Counted from the stretch's first letter, positions 1-12,546 are shown. The stretch is 64,000 nt of DNA from Siphonodentalium dalli (GCA_032622095.1 CP136061.1:238934609-238998608); one strand, 5' to 3'. Program-made: numbers and translations. The notes: generated by a model from the sequence alone, not told the origin.

Positions 1-285
1 ATAAGACCGAATGGGTTCATATTTGGTGTGGATGTTCCCTAGGTGACTCTTATTCAGATTTGTTCAAATGAGGTCACTGGGTCAAATAGTTGCGAAGCCA
101 GGGCCATAACTCTATCCCTCTATAGTAATTCTTAAAACTTCTTCTCAAGAACTATTGGGCCTATTTAGCTTATATTTGATATGGAGGGTCCTTGGGTGAC
201 TCGGGTTCAGATTTGTTCAAATGGGGTCACTGGGCCATATATAGGCAGAGCCAGGGACATAACTCTTAAAAAAAAAATTAATTTT
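1..285. repeat. Dispersed tandem-unit repeat, copy 1
   Basis: Two degenerate units of about 165 bp, each with 'cagatttgttcaaatg', 'gggccataactct' and 'cttctcaagaac' blocks. The same blocks recur at 2881-3345, so this is a dispersed repeat. No coding frame was seen. The left edge lies outside the window. Confidence 0.6.
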
Positions 286-1009
286 TTTTTTTTTTTAGAT
301 TGAACACCTTTCTCAATTTAACACAATTTAACGCCGCAATTTAATGACTTGGTTTACGAACATGAGTGGAAAAATTCTCTAGATGGAGGAGGGAAAAAAA
401 ACAAAAAAACTTGGGCATATTATTCCACGACTTTCCCCGCATGATCACTGGTGAACTAAACATCATTAATTCATTTAGATATAATGTATTAACTTCTCAT
501 AAAATGTAAACAATAACACGGAACCTGATATTCATTATTTCCAGTCTTCTGTGGCTGAATTTGAGTGTATCCTATTGGTGAATATTATACAAGCGGATTT
601 AATATATCAAAATTAATTCAGATTCAGAGATACTTCTCCCTGTGAATACCAATACTGGGTGTATATAGTCTGCATATTAAATATTAAACAAATTGTCACA
701 TTGAGGGTGTAAATTGTAAGTTTCTGTTTATAATTGTGTCAAACATTAAGTTACGATAATTGTGTCAAACATTAAGTTACTCAGATAGCCAGATGAAATA
801 AAGGGAAGGTGAACTTAAAATATATTGAACAACAAAATGAAATAAGAATACCCTACAGAATTGGTGGAATTTATAACAAAGATATTTTGTAATCAAAGGC
901 ACAGCTTTGTTTACATTATTTAATGTGCATTTTGTCCGTAGGGCTATTAACTTTTTCGACTTCAATGACAATGTATTTTGCTTGGAACGTGGAAACAACG
1001 TTTGAGGGA

Positions 1010-1265
1010 AGTCAGTAGCCGAGAAGTAGCATGCTGGTCTCTCGTGCTAGCGGACCGGGGATCGCAAGTTCGCAACCTGATCAGGGTATTCTGATAAAAA
1101 TCAGAACTCGGTCAGATACCAAGTTTGTCAGGCTGAAAAGTCTCATTCGAAATCACTGAATAAAGCTCCGAATGCAAAATGCCAACTTCCCCCTATTACA
1201 ACACTTGTCCAGGTATGTTGTTGTAGGTGAAGTATGCTGTCCGATCGGGGGCGGACATTAATGGC
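1010..1265 (+). mobile_element. tRNA-derived SINE-like sequence
   Basis: The head at about 1015-1075 resembles a tRNA gene. 'tagccgagaag' fits a pol III A box and 'agttcgcaacc', about 45 bp later, fits a B box. A unique-looking body follows, and no poly(A) tail is clear. A tRNA pseudogene is the main alternative. The right edge is a guess. Confidence 0.45.
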
Positions 1266-1718
1266 TGGCCTGTGTACACGCCTAGATTATATCGTTTATT
1301 CACTTAAATGACCACAATCAGTGGTATATAGTGCTACATTGCTCCACTGACACAAGTTGATCACGAAAATGCAAGAAAAATTATAGGTCATGTGTTTACT
1401 TTTTTAATTAAATCCCCAAGTGCACGACAGCGCTATCCCACAGCCAAATTTGATCTGGAAAAACCCAGAACTACAGAAGCAAGATAAATAAATATTGGGG
1501 TTATATTCCACTCACAAAACTCCATTCCCCTATTAATTGACCAGATTAAATTATTTAGATATGATGTACAAATCAAATAAACACGATGTCATCCTTTAAT
1601 AACGTATCACATGTATCAGGTGTCTTTCGATTAGCAGATCAAGCAGACATGCTTTCACCGTTTCAGTTTCGATTTCAGTAATTCACTTCCGTAGTTAATT
1701 ATTGGTTGACGATTATCA

Positions 1719-2000
1719 CAATACGATAGGGGAACACTCTGACATTCATACTCAGATATCACCAATGTTTGTACCTAGCTTGCCTGTTGGGAAAATGGCT
1801 AATTTGATTATATTTGTCGTTATAAATATATTTATCACAACATGTATTATTCCTTTTTCATAAAAAATAAAATAAAACAAGCCGAAGATGATATGTTTAA
1901 AATTTCTTAAGCATGAAAAAGGCGACAAGTTGTTACCAGAGTATGTTATACTTGTGATAGTTACGTTACACACACTGTGAACATTCCCCTATCGTATTGC
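1719..2000. mobile_element. Short TIR element (MITE)
   Basis: The left end carries 'aatacgataggggaa' and the right end carries its reverse complement 'ttcccctatcgtatt'. The element is about 280 bp, A/T-rich and without a coding frame. No convincing target duplication was found, so the superfamily is unknown. Confidence 0.5.
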
Positions 2001-2796
2001 GTTAATTCGCACTTCACACCATTCAAAAAGTAGGAATCCGGACTCCGCAGATGTCCCCAATTGTGCCACATGATACACAAAAAACGTTGAACGTGCGACC
2101 GAATGAGAATCCAATGCCATAATACGTCACATATCTAAAAGATAACTGTCGGGAATTACTAGAAATGCAATAGATCAGGAATTTCGCGAGTATCAAACGT
2201 GATTGTTAATTTTCCATCGCCAAATTTTTTTATTTTTTTTTTTTTATTTTCCGTAAAAAGTTGTCGGCGGGTTCGTAAACCAAGCAATTAAATTGCTGTC
2301 GCCTAAACAAAAAAAATCATAATTTAAATTTTTTTTGTTTTACATACGTATATATTTTTTTCAAATAATTTTTTGTTTTTTTATTCTAATTTAGATTTAA
2401 TTCCTTGCTCATATTTAATTTTTTTTTTTAACTTATTAGAACAAAACAACTAACACCATTATAACAGCCATCAGGTTGACCACACCAAATTTGATTTAAA
2501 TCAGTCTAAAATCCAGAACATGCAAACAGTAGACACTTAGATCGAAATGAGATATGAGCAGGGTTCCTGAGAAGACAGAATGTTTACTTAACAGCATATA
2601 GAAGTCACATTGTGCTGGCTAAGGTGATTACTGAGATGGCAGCATTAACAAAATCTGCTTGGAGTGAAAGCTTTGTTGATTGATGTCTTAGAGATATCTG
2701 CCTGGTAGAGAGTTGTATATAAATGACCTGTTGCTTATGATAACAAACTAATTCCAAAGCCAAGTGTGAATCTGACAGTTAGGCCATTATTTATAT

Positions 2797-2890
2797 ACCC
2801 TTTCATGATGGGAGCTCCCCTGGTGCAGCATTAAAGATCATGTAACAGTGCATTCTCTTATATATGCGAGCCTCCCATAGGGAGCCAGGG
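2797..2890. mobile_element. Family C TTAA-type MITE, truncated
   Basis: It begins 'taccctttcatgatgggagc' and contains half of the shared palindrome (cattctcttatatatgcgag), then breaks off into the 2881-3345 repeat. Compare the complete family C copies at 9290-9567 and 22327-22587. Confidence 0.6.
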
Positions 2891-3345
2891 ACATAACTTA
2901 TCCATTCATTGTAATTCTTAAAACGTCTTCGTATCAAGAACCATCAGGCCTATTCAGCTTATTTTTGGTATGGGTGACTGGGATTCAGATTTGATTCAGA
3001 ATTGGATCACTGGGTTAAATAGGGGCAGAGCCATGGACATAATTCTTTCCCTTAATAGTTATTATTAAAACATCGTCTCAAGAACCATTTGGCAGATTTA
3101 GCATATATTTGGTATGGATAGTCCTGGATGGTGTCGCCAGGTCAATAGGGGTGCGACCCTATTTTAATTCATAAAATGGTTCCTCCTCAAGACCCACCAG
3201 GCCTATTTAGCTTATATGTAGTATGGAGGGTCTTTGTGTTACTTGGGACTGGGTTACTGATTTGTTAAAATGGGTTCAACCAAGTAATGACATTTGGTGT
3301 ATATGGCCTATGGAGAGTTGGGATCAAAATTTGTTTGATTGAGGT
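2881..3345. repeat. Dispersed tandem-unit repeat, copy 2
   Basis: Three degenerate units of the repeat seen at 1-285, with the same 'agccagggacataact' and 'tcaagaaccat' blocks. A G run (3358-3368) and about 350 bp in which nothing was recognised follow. Confidence 0.55.
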
Positions 3346-3724
3346 CCACCATTAAAAAGGGGGGGGGGCATGTCAGGTTGGAACTTTGCAACAGTTAGGA
3401 CAGCTTCAGGTATCAGTTGTAAAATTCCAACATGTGCAAAGGAATTTTACGAACGTGGGAGTGTGTTTGCTTCATTGGGAGTGTGTGCACTTCAGTTAGG
3501 AGGGAGCAGACTATGTAGGGTGGGGGTGATCAGGGACATGCAGTTGAAACTTTCAAAGTGGACACCCCACTGCTTAATGGAGACCCACTAGCTACGTCCC
3601 ACTTTAGGACTACTTGTTTTAAAGTGATTTTGACAAGTACTATGTCTTGTGGTCTTCCTAGTCCCAGTCTTCTCAGTCTTTACAGTCTGGTGAGCGTCTC
3701 CACAGTCATTGATTGTCTTGTTTA

Positions 3725-3990
3725 GTTTAGTTTATCTATATCCCCAAATTGGCAGATGACACTTTGCATAATCGAGGTTCCCAATGGGTGTACATCACAA
3801 TATTCACCATTTGGGAACTTCCATCTGAGTCTACGTCACCCATAGCAGATGAGGTCATACAGAATGAGGTCTCCAGAGGGTGAATTTGGTGATGCTAGAC
3901 TGCTGTGCAGGATAGTGTAACTAAATTCACCCTCTTGGGACCTCATTCTGCAAGTGACAGTCACACTAAAACTCAGGCTTGCAATGCATA
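3725..3990. mobile_element. Family I double-hairpin element, right half
   Basis: It contains the family I middle segment (ccccaaattggcagatgaca) and the right-hand hairpin at about 3857-3958. One arm reads 'agaatgaggtctccagaggg' and its complement follows after a short loop. It ends near 'aactcaggcttg', the family terminus. Confidence 0.65.
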
Positions 3991-4023
3991 CCTCTTTTAT
4001 CAATATGATTCACCTTTGACAGC

Positions 4024-4282
4024 TTAACCCTTTCTATGCTAAATACTAATTGATGAGTATTTATCCCTTAGGAATTGTTCAGATAATAAGTTCAACAGGT
4101 TGTTTATTGAACTTATTATATGAACATTTCTCATCAATAAATAGGACTCTATCTGCTTTTATATTATCTTTCATGTTTCATCTGCTTGTATTTTATAAAC
4201 ATCCCTCGAAACGGATAATGAACCAAATCGATGTATAGTTTTATAACTGAATTGGAGAATCCATTAGTAAATAAAGGGTTAT
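4024..4282. mobile_element. Family D TTAA-type MITE
   Basis: It starts TTAACCCTTTCTATGCTAAA and ends 'aaataaagggttat', so the right TTAA is mutated. The interior holds the family D hairpin ('gttcagataataagttcaac' and its complement) and the 'cctccagatgaata'-like block in degenerate form. It is non-coding. Confidence 0.7.
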
Positions 4283-4325
4283 AAGGATGATGCTTTCTTT
4301 TGACAAGTTAATGATGATCATCATA

Positions 4326-4781
4326 CCTGAGTTTAGTGTGCCTGTCATTTTCAGAATGAGGTCCACAGAGGGTGAAATTAGTGACGCTATCCCACACAGT
4401 GAGCTAGCATCACCAAATCCACCCTCCGGGGACCTCATTCTGCATGTCATCATCTGCTATGGGAGACATAGACTCAGATTGAAGTTCCCAAATGGTGAAT
4501 ATTTTGATGTACTCCCATTGGGAACCTCAATTATGCAATGTGTCATCTGTCAATTTGGGGATATAGAGAAACTAAACTAAAAAAGAAATAGAATCTTTGT
4601 GAAGAAGTTTCTATAGAAATTTGATAATAAAGATACTTTCCAGAGAAGATGAGGCCTAAGCAGAATGAGGTTCCCAGAGGGTGAATTTAGTGATGCTATC
4701 CTGCTATGCGGGATAGCGTCACTAAATTCACCCTCTGGGGACCTCATTCTGCAAATGACAGGCACCTTATTCTCAGGCCTG
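4326..4781. mobile_element. Family I double-hairpin element, complete
   Basis: The two ends are inverted relative to each other (cctgagtttagtgtgcctgt on the left, aggcaccttattctcaggcc on the right). Each end carries a near-perfect palindrome of about 90 bp (4352-4443 and 4661-4753), starting 'agaatgaggt' and ending 'acctcattct'. About 215 bp of middle sequence separates them. It is non-coding and ends 20 bp upstream of the first PDE3 exon. Confidence 0.75.
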
Positions 4782-4801
4782 ATGATGCTTTCTTTTGATA
4801 G

Positions 4802-5487
<686 letters not shown>

Positions 5488-5631
5488 TACTACATCATGT
5501 GAGTACTTATAACACTGAGATCTTCTTATCCTGTTTACTCAGTTGGTAAGGTGCATAGCACAGAGGACCATCGTTGCAATGGTGAGGTGGTTCCATTCAT
5601 GATAACGCCAGATTTGTGATATATTGTGTCT

Positions 5632-5760
5632 TGAAATTTGCAGAATGAGGTGCCCAGAAGGTGAATTTAGTGACGCTATCCCGCACCGCACAGCGGACTA
5701 GCATCACCAAATTTACCCTCTGGTGACCTCATTCTGTAAATCCCAAGACACACAATATCC
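5632..5760. mobile_element. Family I hairpin, single
   Basis: One palindrome of about 97 bp (5642-5738), flanked by short inverted 'gtgtcttgaaatttgcag' / 'aaatcccaagacaca' arms. A second hairpin and the family I middle are absent. It may be a shortened derivative. Confidence 0.65.
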
Positions 5761-5878
5761 AGACTTGGGCCCAGGCTCCTTTATTGGGAATTTTTAGACA
5801 TTTGAATAACTGAAAAAGATTGAAAATTTGCTGTACCATAACTCCAATTGTCAGTAGGAAAACATTATCTGTTGAGTG

Positions 5879-6278
5879 TTAACCCTTTACCCAACAAACC
5901 GGCCAAAACCGGCCAAATAAAGCTTCAACAGCCTAAAATATCTTCGGTCTGTCTCAATAGAACCATACAAATATGGGTATCATTGGAACCGGCTCATTGA
6001 CCACATTGTGATAGTTACAGTTATGCCCTGTGCCAATGCATTCTCTTATATATGCGAGTCGACCATAGGTCGCCTCGCGTATATAAGAGAATGCATTGGC
6101 CTAAAAAAAATCTTTTTTTAACACTTTTTACCATTTTTTCTTACATTCTTTAACAATTTTATAATTTTTAATGTGTTAAGCCAATGCATTCTCTTATATA
6201 TGCGAGGCGACCTATGGTCGACTCGCATATATAAGAGAATGCATTGGCACAGGGCCCTTCTGTTGGGTAAAGGGTTAA
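5879..6278. mobile_element. Family B TTAA-type MITE, complete
   Basis: It begins TTAACCCTTTACCCAACAAA and ends 'ttgggtaaagggttaa'. It contains two copies of the shared palindrome (about 6034-6102 and 6180-6248), separated by a low-complexity spacer ('aaaaaaaatcttttttt', 'cattctttaacaatt'). A 'ccggccaaaaccggccaa' block follows the left end. It is non-coding. Confidence 0.8.
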
Positions 6279-6597
6279 TACTGTATTATGTACTAATTTA
6301 AGTCACCAACTAATCACATCCAGTTGGCAATATGTGGAGTAAATCTTTTGAATCCTCGATGAAATCAATCACTTAGATAAATTGAAAAATACTTTAGACT
6401 TAAAAAAGAGAAAATGGGTGACTATTGGCATTGGAAAATGTGCCTTTGTAGCCACCAAGAGTAATTCCGGTCTGTTTGGTATATTTCAAAGATATGTCAG
6501 AACGACATCTTCCAAGTCATTCAATTCTAATATGGTTGATAAATTTCATTCGATGAGTTCTTTTTGTTGTCCATTTACCTAGGTTACTGTCATTTAG

Positions 6598-6860
6598 TTA
6601 ACACTTTAATAACGGGAGCTGCGCTGGTGCAGCATTAAAAGTCATGTGCCAGTGCATTCTCATATATATGCGAGTCTCCCACAGGGAGCCTCGCTTATAT
6701 AAGAGAATGCTCTGGCTTACCCTACCAAGGTAAATATTGGTAGGCCAATGCATTCTCTTTTATATGTGAGTCTCCCTATGTGTGACTCGCATATATAATA
6801 GAATGCATTGGCACAGGGTTTACACAAAATTTTAGGAAGCTCGATTCATGAACGGGTTGA
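6598..6860. mobile_element. Family C TTAA-type MITE
   Basis: It begins TTAACACTTTAATAACGGGA and contains 'agctgcgctggtgcagcatt' and two shared palindromes. It ends 'aggaagctcgattcatgaac' with a decayed right end. Confidence 0.7.
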
Positions 6861-6867
6861 AGCTGTG

Positions 6868-7098
6868 AATTTATCCCTTTCTTTACTAAATACTCATTGA
6901 CAGATATTTCCCTCATGAAATGTTCCGATAATAAGTTCAACAAACCATATAACTTATTATCTGAACATTTCCCACCAATGAAAATAAATTATCTTATATA
7001 TGCGAGGCGACCTATGGTCAACTTGCATATATAAGAGAATGCATTGGCACAGGGTCTTTAATGTTGCGCCAGCACAGGTCCCGTCATGAAAGGGTTAA
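6868..7098. mobile_element. Composite of family D (left) and family C (right) MITEs
   Basis: The left part has the family D sequence (ctaaatactcattgaca, ataagttcaacaaacc). It then switches to one shared palindrome and the family C right end (aatgttgcgccagcac ... catgaaagggttaa). This is either a recombinant between families or two overlapping truncated copies. Confidence 0.55.
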
Positions 7099-7221
7099 TT
7101 CTGATATCTTGCTTTGTTATTAGGCATTTATATTTCCCCTCCATATACTGCATGTAGATTACTTTCCATGATCCTGTCTAGAGACTTTTGCGACATTAAT
7201 AATAATCATGCTCACATAGCT

Positions 7222-7476
7222 TTAACCCTTTGAGTGCCAGGGGCCGATATTATCGGCCCTAAACCTACACAATAAGTCTGTTAAAGAATATAATAAAATA
7301 TATTAAAATTGTAAAAAATTGTAAAAAAAAAATTATAAAAAAAAAAAAATTGTTAAGCCAATGCATTCTCTTATATATGCGAGGCGACCTATGGTCGACT
7401 CGCATATATAAGAGAATGCATTGGCACAGGGTATATTTGTTGATACAAAAATCGGACCTGGCACTAAAAGGGTTAA
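7222..7476. mobile_element. Family A TTAA-type MITE
   Basis: The ends are TTAACCCTTTGAGTGCCAGG and 'ctggcactaaaagggttaa', imperfect inverted repeats. The interior has 'ggccgatattatcggcc' (a small palindrome), an A/T-rich spacer and one full shared palindrome (about 7357-7425). It is non-coding; the reading frames through it are by-products of the palindrome. Confidence 0.8.
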
Positions 7477-7662
7477 GCTATTACAGCCAGCCAACCCTCC
7501 TGTTGATGATATTCATCAAGTCTATTCCCCAAGGTTTCCTGGTAATTTGTCATCATCGTCTGGTCTGTCTTCCTCCAAATGGAATTTTAGCTCCCCTTGT
7601 TTCCCATTGCTCTATCTACACTTTAGTTTACGCCTATTCGACCATGAGATGATTTTGGAATT

Positions 7663-8068
7663 TGCAAGTCTGTCATTTGCAGAATGAGGTCCCCAGAGGA
7701 TGAATTTAGTTACACTATCCCGCATGGTTGGCAAGCAGCACCAAATTCACCCTCTGGGAACCTCATTCTGCTGAGGCCTCAACTGTAGGGGGGACCTAGG
7801 ATCAGATTAAAGTTCCCCAGTTGAAGTTGGTGATGTTCACCCATCAGTCATCAGTCACTTTATCTTTTGCAAATTATAAACTGAACATAAGGGAAATTGT
7901 TCCTAAAAAACAATGTTAATTTGAGATTATTGCTACTTCCCAGAAGATGAGGCTAAGAAGAATGAGGTCCCCAGAGGGTGAACTTAATGATGCTTAGCCT
8001 GCCGTGCGGGGTACCGTCACTAAATTCTCATTCTGCAAATGACAGACACACTATTTCAAGGCTTGCTT
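7663..8068. mobile_element. Family I double-hairpin element
   Basis: Two hairpins (7678-7773 and 7959-8040) flank about 185 bp of middle sequence. The outer ends are 'gcaagtctgtcatttgcag' and 'caaatgacagacacactatt'. The second hairpin is partly deleted. Confidence 0.65.
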
Positions 8069-8189
8069 ATGGGATTTCAACACTGTTTTAAATCTATTCA
8101 ACCTTGAAATGCTGAAAATTAAATATATCTATATGATTGTTTTAATGATGCAAGAATGTTGAATTGTAATTTATTACTTCGGTGTTCAT

Positions 8190-8356
8190 GCAGCTCGCTT
8201 AATCCGTTCAGGGAGCCTCGCACAAATAAGAGAATGCACTGGCTCACAAGGTCAAGCTAATTATTGTTAGGTGAATGTATTCTCTGATATATGCATTAGC
8301 GAAGCTCCCCATGGGAAACTCACATATATAAGAGAACGCATGGCATGGAAGGGATA
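8190..8356. mobile_element. Family C MITE remnant
   Basis: Degenerate halves of both shared palindromes, with the linker 'caaggtcaagctaattattg'. The TTAA ends are decayed ('ttaatccgttcaggg' on the left, 'ggaagggataac' on the right). Confidence 0.5.
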
Positions 8357-8385
8357 ACTATTCCAGTCAAAATTCCATATTCCTC

Positions 8386-8492
8386 GAGAGCTTTCCGATG
8401 AATGGCAACAAGCCATATTTCCGACTAAATCCTGAAAAGTTACCCATAATTCTGCTGTGGTTAAGGAGTCGATTAATTAGAGCATTACTGTA
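8386..8492. mobile_element. Family H pogo-like MITE, right half
   Basis: It runs from the hairpin centre (gagagctttccgatgaatgg) to the end 'gcattactgta'. The left half is missing. See complete copies at 26570-26785 and 28504-28710. Confidence 0.7.
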
Positions 8493-8820
8493 CATGATAA
8501 AATAGATGACATTGTTATTACTTTCATTATTAATAACTTTCCAATAATGAGATTTTGTATGTCGAAACCATTGTTATGTAAACATTACTGTTACCAATAA
8601 AAGTCAAATTAGTCTAATTGGATACCTAAATTTAATCAAAACTTGATGGTAAACATTGGAAATGGCTGAGGCATTGAAAAATATTGTGAAAATCATATTC
8701 ATACCACCGGTAAAATATTTGAACTTACTACACATTTAGCGATGTGTGTTGATAAATCACTGTAACTGTTTTGTTTTCAACACGTAACATTTCATTATTG
8801 GAGAACTATCAATAAAGAGT

Positions 8821-9074
8821 TTAACCCTTTGAGTGCCACACCGACCGATCTCATCGGCCCTAAACCTACAAAATAAGTCTGTTAAAGAATATAAGAATAA
8901 ATTATTAAAATTGTCCAAAAAAAAACAAAAACAAAAAAAAACAAAAAAATGTTAGGCCAATGCATTCTCTTATATATGCGAGGCGACCTATGGTCGACTC
9001 GCATATATAAGAGAATGCATTGGCACAGGGTATATTGGTTGATACAAAAATCGACCTGGCACTCAAAGGGTTAA
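8821..9074. mobile_element. Family A TTAA-type MITE
   Basis: The ends are TTAACCCTTTGAGTGCCACA and 'ggcactcaaagggttaa'. There is one full shared palindrome after an A-rich spacer. It closely matches 7222-7476 and 34640-34870. Confidence 0.8.
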
Positions 9075-9289
9075 AGTTTTATCTATTTTTCTGTGTTCTT
9101 TTTAGTGGTGATGTTTTTACCGACTTTTATATTTTTGCACATTTACCCTCTGCGAGTGCCTTGGGTCTTTTTTAAGGGTTGATGGCCTATACCTATTATT
9201 GAGTACGCATTCGATAAATAAACGCAATTGTTCAAACTAATCTGAGGTATAGTCTGGTTAGTGCATGGAAAAAAAATTAATTAAATGAA

Positions 9290-9567
9290 TTAACCCTTTC
9301 ATGATGGGAGTTGCACCAGTTGGTACAGCATTAAAGAGCCTGTGCCAGTGCATTCTCTTATACATATATATATGTGAGTATCCCATAGGGAGCCTCTCAT
9401 ATATTATGGAATGCACTGGCTTACAAGGTCAAGGTAAACATTGTTAGACCACTGCGTTCTCTTATATATGTGAGGCTTCCTATGGGAGACTCGCATATAT
9501 AAGAGAATGCATTGGCACAGGGTTTTCGCAAAATTTCAGGAAGCTCCAGGTCATGGAAGGGTATTAA
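9290..9567. mobile_element. Family C TTAA-type MITE just upstream of a PDE3 exon
   Basis: It begins TTAACCCTTTCATGATGGGA and contains two shared palindromes separated by 'acaaggtcaaggtaaacatt'. It ends 'gtcatggaagggtattaa'. Its right end lies about 40 bp before the acceptor of the 9608 exon, close to where a branch point would be expected. Confidence 0.75.
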
Positions 9568-9601
9568 AGAAGACTTGAAATTGAATATCCTATATCTTTG
9601 A

Positions 9602-9787
<186 letters not shown>

Positions 9788-10030
9788 TAGTAGGTCAATT
9801 TACACCCCCCCCCCTCGGAAGCATTTCGCCCTGGAGAACGCTTACTTCGCCCTATTTTTGTGACCGGGAGAAGTCACTTTGACCTGAAAATCAGGCCAAG
9901 GCTGGTCCCTGCCCCCTCCCCTGCCCAATATCACCCTTCTATGATCAAATAAGTATTATTCAACATACGAGTCCATTTATAAAACCAGTATAGTGAGTAT
10001 ATAAGAACAACATTATAATCAGTAACTATG

Positions 10031-11666
10031 CTTTAAAGGCCCACTTAATTTTCGAACCCCCAGATTACATTATATAAAATATATGCCATATTATATACCA
10101 TGAACCCCCAGATTACATTATATAAAATATATGCCATATTATATACCATGAACCCCCAGATTACTTTATATAACATATATGTCATATTTTATACCATGAA
10201 CCCCCAGATTACATTATATAAAATATATGTCATATTATATACCATGAACCCCCAGATTACATTATATAAAATATATGTCATATTATATACCATGAACCCC
10301 CAGATTACATTATATAAAATATATGCCATATTATATACCATGAACCCCCAGATTACATTATATAAAATATATGTCATATTATATACCATGAACCCCCAGA
10401 TTACATTATATAAAATATATGCCATATTATATACCATGAACCCCCAGATTACATTATATAAAATATATGTCATATTATATACCATGAACCCCCAGATTAC
10501 ATTATATACAATATATGCCATATTATATACCATGAACCACCAGATTACATTATATAAAATATATGCCATATTATATACCATGAACCCCCAGATAGCATTA
10601 TATAATATATATGCCATATTATATACCATCGAACCCCCAGATAGCATTATATAATATATATGCCATATTATATACCATCGAACCCCCAGATTACATTATA
10701 TAAAATATATGTCATATTATATACCATGAACCCCCAGATTACATTATATAAAATATATGCCATATTATATACCATGAACCCCCAGATTACATTATATAAA
10801 ATATATGCCATATTATATACCATGAACCCCCAGATTACATTATATAAAATATATGCCATATTATATACCATGAACCCCCAGATTACATTATATAAAATAT
10901 ATGCCATATTATATACCATGAACCCCCAGATTACATTATATAAAATATATGCCATATTATATACCATGAACCCCCAGATTACATTATATAAAATATATGC
11001 CATATTATATACCATGAACCCCCAGATTACATTATATAAAATATATGCCATATTATATACCATGAACCCCCAGATTACATTATATAAAATATATGCCATA
11101 TTATATACCATGAACCCCGAGATCACATTATATAAAATATATGCCATATTATATACCATGAACCCCCAGATTACATTATATAAAATATATGCCATATTAT
11201 ATACCATGAACCCCCAGATTACATTATATAAAATATATGCCATATTATATACCATTTGAAAGAGGTAGCTCCAAAACATTGTATCATCAACTTATCCGGG
11301 GTAATAAACTGTGAACATGTTGTTTTTGTTGAGTTGCCAACGTGTTGTCATCTAGATTGCAGTAAAAAGCAATATTATTTTCAATGCAGGGGGGATAACT
11401 CTATATATTAAAGATAGAGTTCTTCCCCTTCCATTGAGCAAGTTTGAATTCTGTTGCATTCTGGGAGGCAAAGGGGGGAAGTCGTTCTATAATTTCAGCA
11501 GTTTTCTATTTCTCTGTGGGCATCTTCTGAGACACATATGTTTCAAATAGTGATGAATTATAGTATTTTAATAATATATTATGGCATAGATTGTTATTAA
11601 AACTGTATATCAAGTCACTATAAAAAAAATAATCGGCGACTCGAAAATTAAGTGGCCCTCTAAAGG
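10031..11666. mobile_element. Inverted-repeat element containing a 48-bp minisatellite
   Basis: The left arm 'aggcccacttaattttcga' (about 10036-10054) is matched by the inverted right arm 'tcgaaaattaagtggccctc' (11641-11660). Between them lie the 25-copy array and about 385 bp of other sequence, including a small hairpin near 11388-11431. No target duplication is evident. The simplest reading is a non-autonomous DNA transposon in which an internal unit expanded. Confidence 0.6.
10055..11255. repeat. 48-bp tandem repeat, about 25 copies
   Basis: Units start 'aacccccagattacattata' and end near 'atattataccat'. Most are identical, with scattered single-base variants (gcc/gtc, taaaa/tacaa, cccc/ccac). 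Two units have one extra base ('catcgaac'). Because 48 is a multiple of 3 and stops are rare, both strands stay open for long stretches (16-residue periodic peptides), but this is a by-product of the repeat. There are no unique spacers, so it is not a CRISPR array. Confidence 0.95.
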
Positions 11667-12095
11667 TACTCAATCAGATCAGACGGTTCCCATATCATCA
11701 AGATACAACAACAACATCATGTCTTCAAAATATGCTTTAGTTATCAGAATCGATTAATTGCAACAAAATAATGCTAACCACTGTCAGCTATGGTATCAAA
11801 TTACCCAAAGCGTGTTATTTATCAACATTGTGTTGAGCAAAATATGGACATATTATCATAAAATTTGGCCATATTACCACTTGATTTCAGAGTTATCCAT
11901 CTTTATCAGCAATTTTGTCTGAGACCATTGGTATGAAGACTGTTTTCTGGGCCACAAATAATTGCAAAACAAAAGAAATAACAAACTTCAAAAATTGATA
12001 TCTGATCACTCTATGCTTTGATGTGTGGGTTCCTCGACTCAAATCAAATATCTATTACTCCCGAAGCCAAAGAAATAGTAATTTGGGAGCGTTAA
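11661..12095. mobile_element. Family G MITE, truncated
   Basis: It starts 'taaaggtactcaatcagatc' and later has 'ttcctcgactcaaatcaaat' and 'cccgaagccaaagaaatag'. These also occur in order in the complete family G element at 16514-17000. The right end is lost. Confidence 0.55.
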
Positions 12096-12462
12096 TTCGG
12101 ATAATTCATCTTTAAATATGCTGTTAGGACATAATGCATACAGGTATTTCAGGAAGAAGATGTCTCCCAAGTCGCCCTCTAGGTTGGTCGCTGAATAAAG
12201 CCTTTGAAAAACTTAGAACATTGCCATGAAATGACCTTGAATTTCATCAGTTCTGACTTATAGTAACCATGAAATCTGTAGCCAATGAAAGTGATCACTG
12301 GCTGTTCAGCATTGTCACCATATATATAGAGAAAAGAGGATAATAAAATTATGATGAAGTGTATGCAAATGGGGAGGAAATTTGGCTCACATCTCCCTCT
12401 AAGCTGGTCCCAAATTGTGTGAATGCATAGGAATTGTGATTCTGTATTAATTTGCTTTGCAG

Positions 12463-12546
12463 GGATATCAGATAGTGAAAAAGCAGAGAGCACGAGTAAG
12501 GACACAGAAGACGATGATGAGATGGACACGGACACAGAACAAATAG
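12463..12546 (+). CDS. PDE3: PDE3 acidic linker exon
   Basis: An internal exon of 84 bp, phase 1 to phase 1, with acceptor 'ttgctttgcag' and donor 'gtaaaa'. It encodes a Ser/Asp/Glu-rich segment including DTEDDDEMDTDTEQI. Vertebrate PDE3 proteins have a comparable acidic stretch directly after the catalytic domain, so position and composition fit, although the sequence itself is not alignable. Frame continuity on both sides supports the exon. Confidence 0.82.
   Translation, partial: GYQIVKKQRARVRTQKTMMRWTRTQNK

Larger units (their letters stand above)
286..2440. repeat. A/T-rich inverted arms around a mixed intronic segment
   Basis: The sequence near 330-365 (aatttaatgacttggtttac and neighbours) is inverted at about 2267-2296, and both arms lie beside long A or T runs. 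This could be the two ends of one old element that later received the SINE and the TIR element listed below, or two unrelated copies of one repeat. Nothing else was recognised in 366-1009, 1266-1718 or 2001-2266. Confidence 0.3.

Noticed and set aside
1010-1080. A functional tRNA gene.
   Set aside because: A and B boxes are recognisable, but no consistent cloverleaf with an acceptor stem could be drawn. A SINE head is more likely.
3370-3591. A 73-codon frame after a G run.
   Set aside because: It overlaps no conserved sequence and starts beside a low-complexity run. No evidence for a gene.
7350-7687. Open frames containing ILLYMRG and IYKRMHW words, also at 22238-22552, 25432-25620, 32123-32437, 36827-37078 and 41690-41951.
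   Set aside because: These peptides come from the shared palindrome of MITE families A-C read in different frames. They occur on both strands and at every copy.
10055-11255. Regularly repeated array, CRISPR-like at first sight.
   Set aside because: The 48-bp units are directly adjacent, with no unique spacers, and the DNA is eukaryotic.
10100-11279. Long repetitive open frames on both strands, with a 16-residue period.
   Set aside because: They follow automatically from the 48-bp tandem array, whose unit length divides by 3 and has few stops. Both strands being open argues against a real protein.
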